A stretch of 64,000 nucleotides of DNA from G963678255 sp963678255 (GTDB lineage Bacteria; Cloacimonadota; Cloacimonadia; Cloacimonadales; WRIO01). Location of the stretch: assembly GCA_963678255.2 (NCBI GenBank), contig CAXXTW010000002.1, positions 1,116,001 to 1,180,000 on the forward strand, given 5' to 3'. Below the pieces are notes generated by a model. It did no database searches. It had not been told where the DNA came from and was given only the letters and a program-made list of their open reading frames with translations. The stretch's first letter is position 1, and each line of letters begins with the position of its first letter. Position numbers and translations under genes: made by a program. Positions 54,459 to 63,563 of the stretch are shown in pieces.

Positions 54459-55739
54459 TTACATCAAACTTTTAGCAAACTTCTCAGCTAACTTTAAATC
54501 CTTCTTGTTGGGTCTAAACCAATTGATTCCTCCAAAAAATTTCAAAAAACTATTCGTATTATACCCAACGCAGTTAAACTCACCAACAACTTCATACCCT
54601 TTTGATACTAACAAATTTCTAAGTGCATCATGAGGATCTTCAATATCATGAGCTATACAAAATCTTCTGGAAACCCCACTGGTTGAAAAGATAAAGACCT
54701 TCTTGTTATTATTATTGACTGGCAAATTCTCTACAAACTGGAGTATCGAAATATGATGTTTCTGATCATATATTCCAGAACCAAAGCCGATTAGATCATA
54801 TTTATTAAAATCCTCAATAGAAACATCCTCTGGAAGTTTAACATCAGCTTCTAATACAACCCTCATAGATTCGGCTATTTTAACTGTGTTATTATGATGA
54901 ATTGAGCGTACAATTATCAATGCTTTCTGATTCTGAATTTTTGTGATATTTTCCTCATTTACTGCTTTTAAGGATTGAAAACAGGAAAAACAAACAACTA
55001 AAGCTAAAAATGACATATATTGTTTAGATTTTTCTAAGCCATTTCTAGCTGAAGAATGCATTGGATCTTTCTTGCTGAAAAAACCTAAATACAATAAATA
55101 TCCTATCATAGATAACTCTGCTATCGTTGTAATAGCTAAACCTGGATAAGTCAGTACAATTAGTTCAGGCTTTAAGATTTTCACTGCAAAATCAATTATA
55201 AAACCAGGACTCCCTAAAATCAACAGAAGGCCAAGTACTTTTGGGATAAATTTTGACTTGTAAACCAATAATCCGTATGGAAACAACCACATTCCCCAAA
55301 ATAACTGAGAAGTAGTGATGCCATTTTGATATAGATATAGAAAATTAACTGCCTGAATTGTTGCAGGACTACTTTTTATTTCTTGGAATGACAACCTGCC
55401 CAAAATATCACACATTGTAAATTGATAAGCTTGACTGACCATCGCTATAGGAATGCCAACCAATACAAGAATTATCATTAATTCGGCAGCCCTTTTGTGA
55501 TAAGTATGCAACAGTTTGTATAGAAAATAAACAAGAAATATATAACTGATATTTCCTAATAAATCACCAATTATACTTAATCGGTATGTTAGAATATTAT
55601 TAAAAATATTCTCCATTGTTTTAATATTATCCCCTTGTACGATCATTTGGTTTCTGACTATTTCTGCACCCCCCCCAAAGATAAGAAATAAGAAATAAAA
55701 TATTCCTGATGATCTAGCTAGATTTTTGATATTTTCCAT
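54459..55739 (-). CDS. DUF4386 membrane domain fused to a flavodoxin-like domain
   Basis: A 426-residue protein. Residues 1-~235 are a DUF4386 domain with about six membrane helices (SSGIFYFLFLIFGGGAEIVR, MWLFPYGLLVYKSKFIPK). After a linker with one more hydrophobic stretch (~245-265, YMSFLALVVCFSCF), residues ~285-426 form a flavodoxin-like fold: ALIIVRSIHHNNTVKIAESM (FMN phosphate loop, altered), LIGFGSGIYDQKHHISIL and KVFIFSTSGVS. Flavodoxin domains of this small group are found in anaerobes and methanogens. The fusion is unusual; perhaps a membrane electron carrier or sensor. Start is preceded by GGAGG. Confidence 0.75.
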   Translation of the reverse strand: MENIKNLARSSGIFYFLFLIFGGGAEIVRNQMIVQGDNIKTMENIFNNILTYRLSIIGDLLGNISYIFLVYFLYKLLHTYHKRAAELMIILVLVGIPIAMVSQAYQFTMCDILGRLSFQEIKSSPATIQAVNFLYLYQNGITTSQLFWGMWLFPYGLLVYKSKFIPKVLGLLLILGSPGFIIDFAVKILKPELIVLTYPGLAITTIAELSMIGYLLYLGFFSKKDPMHSSARNGLEKSKQYMSFLALVVCFSCFQSLKAVNEENITKIQNQKALIIVRSIHHNNTVKIAESMRVVLEADVKLPEDVSIEDFNKYDLIGFGSGIYDQKHHISILQFVENLPVNNNNKKVFIFSTSGVSRRFCIAHDIEDPHDALRNLLVSKGYEVVGEFNCVGYNTNSFLKFFGGINWFRPNKKDLKLAEKFAKSLM

Positions 55740-55793
55740 TTTCCCTCCTAACTTAATATATGACTATTTCAGTATTTAATCAATACTTTTTTT

Positions 55794-55824
55794 AAAAAAA
55801 TCGGACAGGGTTTTAACCCTGTCC
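55794..55824 (-). terminator. Terminator of the sppA gene
   Basis: GGACAGGG (55803-55810) pairs with CCCTGTCC (55817-55824); on the minus strand it is followed by GATTTTTTTAAA. It sits 20 bases past the sppA stop. Confidence 0.8.
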
Positions 55825-55843
55825 AGAGTGGCTTTTAGGAGAG

Positions 55844-58318
55844 TTAATGGTTAAATTCATCAAGATCATATTCTGGTATCAATAAGGGAGAATCCAGATT
55901 CAATAATAACCATTTTTCATAACTTTTGAAAAAGATGTCAATTAACTCAACTGAAAGCTTTGAACTAACCCTGCTTGGTTGAGCATCAATTGAAAAATCT
56001 GTAAGATGTGAGCTATGTTCTTTATAATAATTAATTAAATCAATATCACTATCTGTTTCCAAAAGATCCTTCATGGCTAGTTTAGCCTCTGTCAGACCAC
56101 CTATCTCATCAATTAACCCAATCTCTTTCGCTTGTTCACCAGTCCATACCTTTCCCTGAGAAATTTGATCAACGGAATCATAGGACATTTTTCTTCCTTT
56201 TGCTACCTTTGTAACAAATTGATGATAAGTATTTTCAACACTTTTAGCTATTTTATTTTTTTCTAAATCATTAATTGGTCTTGTAATACTACCAAAATCT
56301 GCATTATCTCCCTTTTTGATCAAACTCCAGTTAATTGCTAATTTTTTAAATAAATTTTCTGCAGTAAAGGTGATATTTATCACCCCTATAGAACCTGTCA
56401 AGGTACCTGATTGAGCAAAAATTTTATCTGCATTCATTGAAATATAATATCCCCCAGATGCAGCAGAACCTGACATTGATACGACAACAGGTTTAAAATT
56501 TTCTTTTCTTGCTAACTCTATTTCATGATTGATAATATCTGAAGCTTTAGCTGATCCGCCATTGCTATCTACTCTTAATATTATCCCTTTTATACTCTTA
56601 TCTTTTCTTGCTTTTCGGATCAAGTTTACGGTTTTTCTTTCAGCTGTAACTTTTCCATATTCACCATCACTTTCTGTAATAAAACCTTGAGTATAAACAA
56701 CAGCGACTTTTTCCTTTTTGTTGTGATACCAGTTTAGATCCTGATTCTCTGATACTTTTTTGGTAGTTTTCTTAAAACCGAAATCTTTCTTTAAAACATT
56801 CTCCAATTGATCTTCATAAAATAAACTATCCACCAACCCAACTGTATATGCCTCTTGAGCAATCAAATAGGGTCCTTCATCTATGAGTTGTTTTATAGGC
56901 AATTTCAACTTATCTTTTCTACCCTCTTCTATCATTTTACAAGTTTGATTAAAAAGGTTTGAAATCAAAGATTCATTGGATTGCTTTTCTTCAGGTGTCA
57001 TGCTACATTCTGAAAATGTATTTCCTGCTGTTTTTGTTGGATGACTTCTGAAATTATAAACTGAGATCCCAATTTTATCCAACAATTCTTTCAAATATGG
57101 AGAATTTATTGAAATTCCTTTCAAATCAACTGAACCATTGGGATTTAAATAGATTTTATCTGCAATGGATGAAGCAAAAACGTATTCACTATTAGATATA
57201 TTGTCATAATAAAAGACAACCTTCTTCCCTGTCTTTTTGTATTCCTTTATCGCAGAAATTAGTTCCTGTTTTATAGCCAAAGAAGATGTAAAATGCTTGT
57301 TGATAAATAAAAGTCCCTGTACAGTATCATCATCTTTTGCTTTAATTATCTGCTCTGTTAATTCTTCTATCGATATCACATCATCACTAAAAATCTTTAT
57401 AGGTCCTATTGTAAATTCAGGCGCTTTATAAGTGACTAACCTTTTCCCTGTATCGACTTGATACCATTTCTTTGGAGACTTACATAACGGATCCTTAAAA
57501 CACTTATTTGTAAAAAGGATATAATCAATACCATATGATTTACTGACATAATCCTGATTCTTTTGACGCATATATCTTATACTACCACTTTCAGATTTTA
57601 AAGATATTGTACTAAATAATATTTGAACCCCTTTATCTTCCATATTATAGGTACCTTTGATTTTTAAACCGTTGATAACTTCAGTTGATATTCCAAAAAT
57701 GGGTTTATTCCATTGTTTTTCTTTTGCATAAAAGCCATTATAGCTTAAATCTACAGATAAATCCAATCTATATGGATTGATAAAATCACTCAGGGCAAAA
57801 GGTCTGAATCCTGCCCCAATTATGTAATTTTGGGTTTCTTTATAAGACTTTTCAGAGACAATGCCAAAAGAACTGTAATTCGAAGGTCGATAAAGTAGTC
57901 CTGTTTTATAAGAAGGTTCAGTAATTTTACTATTCTCCCAAGAATAAGTACTTCCCATATACATGTTTTGTAAAAAATTTGGAGCATTTTTAAACTCTGA
58001 TCCTATCGTGATGTTATGTTTTGAAACTTTGTTTTCTTTCTTTTCATAGGTATAGTCTAGATTCTTTAAATTGACTAAAAATTTATAGTGATTTTTAAAC
58101 TTCTCGTCTTTGGAATAATGCATCCAACCAAAACCATTGAAATTAGTTATCCCAACAAATGCAGGATTCATTTGTATGCTCATCATGTTATCAGATGTGG
58201 CAACAGACTGCTGTAAAGGTAAAAATTCTTTCTGATTGCTTTCATTATCATTTAACGAAAAAGCTATAGAAAAATTTATAATTACCAGAATTAATAAAAT
58301 TAACTTTCTCCAATTCAT
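55844..58318 (-). CDS. sppA: Signal peptide peptidase SppA (67K type) with N-terminal outer-membrane-like domain
   Basis: An 824-residue protein with signal peptide. Residues ~30-290 are beta-rich and barrel-like (MNPAFVGITNFNGFGWMHYS, GAGFRPFALSDF), not part of normal SppA. From ~305 come two tandem ClpP-fold domains: the catalytic Lys is in HPTKTAGNTF (about residue 428) and the Ser in VSMSGSAASGGYYIS (about 613), with SGTLTGSIGV and QGKVWTGEQAKEIGLID following. SppA degrades cleaved signal peptides in the membrane. The extension may anchor the enzyme elsewhere or act in surface-protein maturation. AGGAG precedes the ATG. Confidence 0.9.
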   Translation of the reverse strand: MNWRKLILLILVIINFSIAFSLNDNESNQKEFLPLQQSVATSDNMMSIQMNPAFVGITNFNGFGWMHYSKDEKFKNHYKFLVNLKNLDYTYEKKENKVSKHNITIGSEFKNAPNFLQNMYMGSTYSWENSKITEPSYKTGLLYRPSNYSSFGIVSEKSYKETQNYIIGAGFRPFALSDFINPYRLDLSVDLSYNGFYAKEKQWNKPIFGISTEVINGLKIKGTYNMEDKGVQILFSTISLKSESGSIRYMRQKNQDYVSKSYGIDYILFTNKCFKDPLCKSPKKWYQVDTGKRLVTYKAPEFTIGPIKIFSDDVISIEELTEQIIKAKDDDTVQGLLFINKHFTSSLAIKQELISAIKEYKKTGKKVVFYYDNISNSEYVFASSIADKIYLNPNGSVDLKGISINSPYLKELLDKIGISVYNFRSHPTKTAGNTFSECSMTPEEKQSNESLISNLFNQTCKMIEEGRKDKLKLPIKQLIDEGPYLIAQEAYTVGLVDSLFYEDQLENVLKKDFGFKKTTKKVSENQDLNWYHNKKEKVAVVYTQGFITESDGEYGKVTAERKTVNLIRKARKDKSIKGIILRVDSNGGSAKASDIINHEIELARKENFKPVVVSMSGSAASGGYYISMNADKIFAQSGTLTGSIGVINITFTAENLFKKLAINWSLIKKGDNADFGSITRPINDLEKNKIAKSVENTYHQFVTKVAKGRKMSYDSVDQISQGKVWTGEQAKEIGLIDEIGGLTEAKLAMKDLLETDSDIDLINYYKEHSSHLTDFSIDAQPSRVSSKLSVELIDIFFKSYEKWLLLNLDSPLLIPEYDLDEFNH

Positions 58319-58337
58319 TTCTCTCTCCTAATTACAT

Positions 58338-58377
58338 AATGCACACAACATGCACCTATTTGCATGTTGTGTGCATT
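58338..58377 (-). promoter_or_regulatory. Perfect 17-bp inverted repeat upstream of sppA
   Basis: AATGCACACAACATGCA (58338-58354), loop CCTATT, TGCATGTTGTGTGCATT (58361-58377). It lies 20 bases upstream of the sppA ATG. On the minus strand TATAAT lies just upstream of it (about 58381-58388), so the palindrome would be at the very start of the transcript, as an operator or leader hairpin. Confidence 0.6.
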
Positions 58378-58389
58378 TTTATTATAGAG

Positions 58390-58814
58390 TGTATACAGTC
58401 AAGTGTTTTTTTTAAATTTTTGCTAGTATTATTCAAATGATGAAAATTGTTTAAATTATTCTGATAAAGAATAATTCTTAAAATATCTAGTAATCATTTT
58501 TACTGAGAAAATTCAAATATATGATCACTTCTCTATTGTTTCAAATGAAGGAAAATCCGTTATATTTAAATACTATACTAAAAGATAGTAAACTAAATTT
58601 CTGCATCTGATTGCAAGTATAATTATGACTTTAGTCCAAATTGCATCACTTTATGATGATAAACCTACCGTTTATAATGTGTTCTTAAGTCTTATTCAAT
58701 TCAGTGTAACGATTTCAATCCTTTTGATCGCTTTTGAATGGAAAATAGAAACGGATCAACTTTTATCTTTTCTAGCTTCTTATACTATCAATACAAAGAA
58801 CGGTTTAAGAAAAA
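58390..58814. other. Gene-free stretch between sppA and the next gene
   Basis: AT-rich and without a supported gene. A 68-codon plus-strand frame (58625-58831) has no ribosome site and runs into the terminator at 58816-58840. No repeats or structured RNA are recognised. Confidence 0.5.
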
Positions 58815-58815
58815 A

Positions 58816-58840
58816 AGCCTTGTACAAATAATACAAGGCT
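58816..58840 (-). terminator. Terminator of the 58855 gene
   Basis: AGCCTTGTA and TACAAGGCT form a 9-bp stem with loop CAAATAA; on the minus strand seven T follow. It is 15 bases beyond the stop of the minus-strand gene. Confidence 0.85.
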
Positions 58841-58854
58841 TCTTTAATGATGTA

Positions 58855-60579
58855 CTACTTCAAAATAATTATTTTATCAATTCCTGATAATTCTCCATCT
58901 TTACGAAGCATTAGAAAATAGATGCCAGAAGATAGATTCTTATTTGGTAGATATTTTATTGTTTGGCTTCCTTTACTGAGATCTCTTGAAAGAAGGGTTT
59001 CGACTTTTTGACCTTTGATGTTATAGAGACCCAAACTGTATCTTCCATCCTTTTCTACACATAGTTCAATATTTAACAGTTTGGAAAAAGGGTTTGGATA
59101 GGATTTAATCTTTTGTGGAATGGGTAATTCAGTTTCATCATTGTTCCCTGTCTCTACTCCCAAAGTACCGTTTGCATTCAATGTTTGAATAAAAATATCT
59201 TCAACACCATAACGGCTATCAACCCATACATATTTGCATGTTTGATTGTTATCTAGGATCATATCTTCTCCAGATTTGGCACCAAGACAATCTGAGATTA
59301 CCACTATACCTCCATCCCAAACAGATAAGCCATTCTGATTGATTAATCTTCCAAAATATCTTGAATATTGATCAGGAGATGATGTTTCATCTTTATAAGC
59401 TAACAAAATATTGTTATCTTGCTTTATTGCTCTAATAGAAGAAATTTCACAGCTTGTAAAGGCTTCTAATTCCATACCATTATCTGACCACTCCCGACCC
59501 TCGATGGTGAATTTCTGTCCATAAACAGCAAAAATACATTCAGGATTTCCTGCTTCCACCCAAAAAAGATAAGCTTCACCAGTTTGGGGATTGTAAAAAG
59601 GTTCTGGATTATTATGTGAAATATTTTGATTTAATGACCCTTCAATCCCATTTTGAGAAAACAAAAAATTACCATCACTGTCAATTCTTTGTAAAAATGA
59701 GCTAAACAACCAATCATGATTTCTGTCATCATACCATGCAATCACTGCACCATTATCTCCATCTGTTTTTGCTACTGGTTTTTGATATGATGAGATTGTC
59801 CCCATATCAGTAATTATTTTTGGTTCTGCCCAGAGTGGTAATCCATTCTCAGAGAATTTTTGAGCATAGATTTTTACAAAAGGAGTAAAGATTGGACCTG
59901 TTTGACCTGTATACACTACAATGATACTATTATTATCAGATGGTATCAACACAGGGTAACGGAAATTCTCTGTTTCAGTATGATTTATTATAATACCTGA
60001 ATTACCCCATAACAAATTGCCTTCAGAAGTCATTCTCTGAAGCATTATGTCTGAATTGTTTGTATTAATATCTACTCTTTGATAACCAATAATAATATCT
60101 TCTCCACTTCGGCATAGATTTAATGATGTATCACTGTAAAAACCACCAGACAAGGAAATGCCATTTTGTCCCCATAGCTTCTCACCAGTCTGATTGATTT
60201 TAGTAATTAAAGTATTACAGTTTTCTTCTCCTTCATTTGAGTATGAATAGGCAATTAAAAAATTATCGTCATTATCAACCAATACTGAGTAATCGGATGT
60301 AATTGAAATTCGTGGATAATTATTAATCAATAACCCTTGATTACTGAAAAGTTTATTCCCTAATGGATCCAGTAATTGCACATAAACATCATCGTTTTGA
60401 TTTCTTCCATCAATCCAAGACACAAAAGTTTTATTATCGCTAGTCGTTCCAATATGGGGCAGGATTTGCCTGCCAGTTGTGTCGCATACTGCCATATTTG
60501 CCTGTGAATCATTAGACCATAATCCAAATAGATTGAACAACTGTAAGAAAAATAGGCTTAACATCATAAATGATTTCAT
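58855..60579 (-). CDS. Secreted repeat protein with sorting domain
   Basis: ATG at 60579, with GAGGAGGC upstream and a good signal peptide (MKSFMMLSLFFLQLFNLFGL), is preferred over a frame extension of 22 codons that overlaps the previous gene. The 574-residue product has repeats of the type NDDVYVQLLDPLGNKL, SDIMLQRMTSEGNLLWGNSG and VFAVYGQKF, each with a Trp-Gly or DGRN motif, likely a beta-propeller. The end is a sorting module (SYPNPFSKLLNIEL, YNIKGQKVETL, SGIYFLML). No enzyme motif is seen. Confidence 0.78.
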   Translation of the reverse strand: MKSFMMLSLFFLQLFNLFGLWSNDSQANMAVCDTTGRQILPHIGTTSDNKTFVSWIDGRNQNDDVYVQLLDPLGNKLFSNQGLLINNYPRISITSDYSVLVDNDDNFLIAYSYSNEGEENCNTLITKINQTGEKLWGQNGISLSGGFYSDTSLNLCRSGEDIIIGYQRVDINTNNSDIMLQRMTSEGNLLWGNSGIIINHTETENFRYPVLIPSDNNSIIVVYTGQTGPIFTPFVKIYAQKFSENGLPLWAEPKIITDMGTISSYQKPVAKTDGDNGAVIAWYDDRNHDWLFSSFLQRIDSDGNFLFSQNGIEGSLNQNISHNNPEPFYNPQTGEAYLFWVEAGNPECIFAVYGQKFTIEGREWSDNGMELEAFTSCEISSIRAIKQDNNILLAYKDETSSPDQYSRYFGRLINQNGLSVWDGGIVVISDCLGAKSGEDMILDNNQTCKYVWVDSRYGVEDIFIQTLNANGTLGVETGNNDETELPIPQKIKSYPNPFSKLLNIELCVEKDGRYSLGLYNIKGQKVETLLSRDLSKGSQTIKYLPNKNLSSGIYFLMLRKDGELSGIDKIIILK

Positions 60580-60628
60580 TTTTGCCTCCTCATTTTTTTT
60601 AAGAACTTTCTTTTTGTTACTGAATGCA

Positions 60629-61246
60629 TTAGAATTTCCACCCAAAGTTTAATGAAGGTTCAAAAATGTGATTTGGTGCACCTTCTTCAACTTTTTTAAA
60701 ATCTTCTGGAAAATTAGTATTAACAGGCCAATATTTCAATGCAATAGCAGGTTCAATGAAAAATCTCTTTCCGATAATAAAACTATACCCGCTAATAAAC
60801 TGAAGATACAATTGAAACCCGTTTTGAATCTTCTTATCATTTTCATCATAGAATGTTTGAAAAAAGGGCGTTGCTTCGATTGTTGTAAAAAATTTCTTAT
60901 AAAGAAAACGCTGATAACCAACCCCAACACCTATTGCTCTCACTTTCCCATGATACATTTCATCTGATGAACCATAAGTCCCTAATGGTTCATAATAGGT
61001 CCAAGTAATGGCTTCTACAAGAATTCTCTCCTTTGGACTTAAATCATAGCCAAAATTGAGTTGATAAAAGTGAACTGGGTCACCAGGAGCAAGATTTCCT
61101 AACATAAATACAGAACTCCCAATAGATTGCCTCAACTCTGAAATGTTTTGCTTTTGAATAACTTTATCATTTTCCTGAATAATCTGACAATTTATTACCA
61201 TCCAAAATGATCCCAATACTAGTAATAACACTATAAATTTCTTCAT
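60629..61246 (-). CDS. Small outer-membrane beta-barrel-like protein
   Basis: A 205-residue protein with a signal peptide ending near Cys20 (GSFWMVINCQ), so possibly a lipoprotein, followed by about eight amphipathic strands (VHFYQLNFGYDLSP, GVGVGYQRFLYKKFFTTIEA, ISGYSFIIGKRFFIEPAIAL) and a C-terminal Phe after LNFGWK, a usual barrel end. It resembles an eight-strand OmpA/OmpW-like barrel. Its stop lies 50 bases upstream of the next gene's start. Confidence 0.65.
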   Translation of the reverse strand: MKKFIVLLLVLGSFWMVINCQIIQENDKVIQKQNISELRQSIGSSVFMLGNLAPGDPVHFYQLNFGYDLSPKERILVEAITWTYYEPLGTYGSSDEMYHGKVRAIGVGVGYQRFLYKKFFTTIEATPFFQTFYDENDKKIQNGFQLYLQFISGYSFIIGKRFFIEPAIALKYWPVNTNFPEDFKKVEEGAPNHIFEPSLNFGWKF

Positions 61247-61355
61247 ATTCGCTCCATTGTATTAATCTATTGATAAGAATTTTACATTTCTCTTTAGATT
61301 AATTTTTAAGAATACTCTTAAAAAAAACAAATCTGTCCATTATAACTAAAATTAA

Positions 61356-62084
61356 CTATTTTTTATAATTATTTCTAATTTTAGTTAACTCTCCAGATTT
61401 TTTTAAATCGTTTAAACCCTTATTCAAGAGCTTGAGAAGTTCAACAGAATTAACAGATTTTTTAGAAACACCAATATTCAAAGCCTGATTATCTGCGATA
61501 TAGCTTAATTTCCGAACATTATTAACATTCATACTTTTAAGCATATAATATCCAACTAATTCGTTTGTAATCACTAAACTGACTCTGTTGTTAGCCAATT
61601 TTTTAAAAAGAGTTTCTTGATCTTTGGATTCTTCTTTTGTATAGCCATTATACTCATCAAATTCTTTTCCATAAAAATACTCTGTTACTATACCAATAGT
61701 TTTTCCTTTAAGATCTCCGATTGTTTTTATATCACCTTTGAAAGAATCATTAGCAAAAATTACATTTGTTTCATAACCTAATCCTTCTGATGGGAATAAT
61801 AGAAATTTTTCTCTTTCTGGATTTTTAAACAAGCTAATGATTGCATCACAATCACCCATTTCTGCCATCGATAAAGCACGAGCCCATGGTACTAGAATAT
61901 ATTCAAATGATACATTTTCATTCTTTGCAATCGCTTTAAGAATATCAATGTCAAGACCTTTCATGGTACCATTATCATCCTTATATTCATAGGGAGGATA
62001 AGCATCAAAAACAATTTTGTAAGTTTTTGCCCAAACCAAACTCATCATAATCATGATGAAGATAAACAACATACATTTTTTCAT
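61356..62084 (-). CDS. Periplasmic family-3 solute-binding protein
   Basis: A 242-residue SBP_bac_3 protein with signal peptide (IMIMMSLVWA). YKIVFDAYPPYEYKDDNGTM and KGLDIDILKAIAKNENVSFEY open lobe 1, PWARALSMAEMGDCDAIISL, DLKGKTIGIVTEYFYG and NNRVSLVITNELVGYYMLK continue it. These normally bind amino acids for ABC importers, or act as sensor domains. No permease or ATPase is nearby. Confidence 0.88.
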   Translation of the reverse strand: MKKCMLFIFIMIMMSLVWAKTYKIVFDAYPPYEYKDDNGTMKGLDIDILKAIAKNENVSFEYILVPWARALSMAEMGDCDAIISLFKNPEREKFLLFPSEGLGYETNVIFANDSFKGDIKTIGDLKGKTIGIVTEYFYGKEFDEYNGYTKEESKDQETLFKKLANNRVSLVITNELVGYYMLKSMNVNNVRKLSYIADNQALNIGVSKKSVNSVELLKLLNKGLNDLKKSGELTKIRNNYKK

Positions 62085-62145
62085 TCTGTCTCCTTTGATT
62101 TAATCATTTATTTAGATCGAACACATGTCATTTTAATATAAATTA

Positions 62146-63432
62146 CTATTTTAATAGTACAATCTTTTTTGTTTGTACACCTTCAGAACTCTTCATAAAT
62201 ACTAGATAAGTACCAGAACTAATCCTAGAGTTATTTTGATCAGTACCATCCCAATTAATTAAGTGTGTTCCTACTGTCTGATGATCATTATATAAAGTTT
62301 TCACTAGTTGTCCTTTAATATTATAAATTTGTATCACTAAATCAGTTTGTTTAGGAACTGAATAATGAATTGTCGTTGTGGGATTAAAGGGATTAGGATA
62401 AACAGCTAAGTGAGTATAATTAGCATTTGGGATTTGATCATTTTGTGATGGTGAATAGCTGTAAACCACTTGGAAAGAGTGAATCCAAGTACCTAATGGA
62501 GCCATCCAGACATCTTCCTCAGTAAGTTGTCCTGACTCATTGTATGTAAAAAATTCTTTTCTCACATTATTAAAACTTGTATAATCAGGTTCTAATGCTT
62601 GAAAATCAAAACGACTAATTAACTGATGATTAGTTTCTTCAATGACCCATTTCCATTTGTTATTCCAATGATCCACTGACCAGTTACGATCGAGAATAGT
62701 ACATCTGAGAGTATCTCCGATTTCATAAGTAAAGGATCTACTAATTGAGTTAACCCAACTATCACCCTCCCATGACTTAAAGACCATATTATTAATCTGA
62801 TAGCCATCCCACTCAAGATCTGAAAACGTATCATTGATCCAGATAAGATCATAGGGATCAAACAACTCTTTGAAAACTGAGAGAAGATGATTATCTTCAT
62901 AAGTGTAGTTGTATCGATAAACCCCTACCCAAGTATTGAAAGAATAAAGTTCCTCAGATGCATTGATTAATCTACCTGATTCATCATAATTCAAACTAAC
63001 TTTATAATAATCAACCCATTCTCCACTATATAATCTTTGCTCTAAAATTTGAATGGGTGAAGTAATTTCTGGAATATCAGAATATTCAAATAGAATCTTA
63101 GATGGAGCATAAAATGGACTTTGAGGGATCATATTCTCATTAATTTCAGAGATCTTTCCACTGTTATAACTAATTGTCCATTGTAAATTGGGATCTTCAT
63201 CCAGGGTATCAAAATACCCAACATTATAATTGAGAGTTGATGCTTCTTCCCATGCCAAAAGCATTTCAGGATATAACAAACCAAATCCAGTTTTATAAAA
63301 ATATGGGTGAAAATCTTTTGAATTATTTTTTTTCAATTCAGAACAATCATATTTTGACTCGAAATCAAAAGACCATAAAGATTGTGTCATAATCACAATC
63401 ATTATTATTATAAAAAATATTTTCTTATTCAT
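62146..63432 (-). CDS. Secreted protein with RHS/YD-like strand repeats and sorting domain
   Basis: A 428-residue protein with signal peptide (IFFIIIMIVIMTQSLWSF). The middle has repeated patterns with SGRLINASEEL, YRYNYTYEDNHLLSV, TYNESGQLTEEDVW typical of text-like beta-hairpin repeats in exported bacterial proteins. The last ~90 residues are a strong sorting module (VYPNPFNPTTTIHY, YNIKGQLVKTL, SGTYLVFM). Function unknown; it is flanked by two solute-binding proteins. Confidence 0.75.
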   Translation of the reverse strand: MNKKIFFIIIMIVIMTQSLWSFDFESKYDCSELKKNNSKDFHPYFYKTGFGLLYPEMLLAWEEASTLNYNVGYFDTLDEDPNLQWTISYNSGKISEINENMIPQSPFYAPSKILFEYSDIPEITSPIQILEQRLYSGEWVDYYKVSLNYDESGRLINASEELYSFNTWVGVYRYNYTYEDNHLLSVFKELFDPYDLIWINDTFSDLEWDGYQINNMVFKSWEGDSWVNSISRSFTYEIGDTLRCTILDRNWSVDHWNNKWKWVIEETNHQLISRFDFQALEPDYTSFNNVRKEFFTYNESGQLTEEDVWMAPLGTWIHSFQVVYSYSPSQNDQIPNANYTHLAVYPNPFNPTTTIHYSVPKQTDLVIQIYNIKGQLVKTLYNDHQTVGTHLINWDGTDQNNSRISSGTYLVFMKSSEGVQTKKIVLLK

Positions 63433-63563
63433 ACCATCCCCTTTTTAATTACTTTCTTAATTTTTTTCCCAACAAATACCATAGTAAAGTATTAGTTTAC
63501 TATATCCTGTAAAATCCTGTTCATAATCGAGTTCTATCATTCAGAATTTTCGAGATTATTGTC

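Noticed and set aside
58625..58831. Plus-strand 68-residue membrane-like protein
   Set aside because: No ribosome site, no recognised family, and its end lies within the terminator of the neighbouring minus-strand gene.
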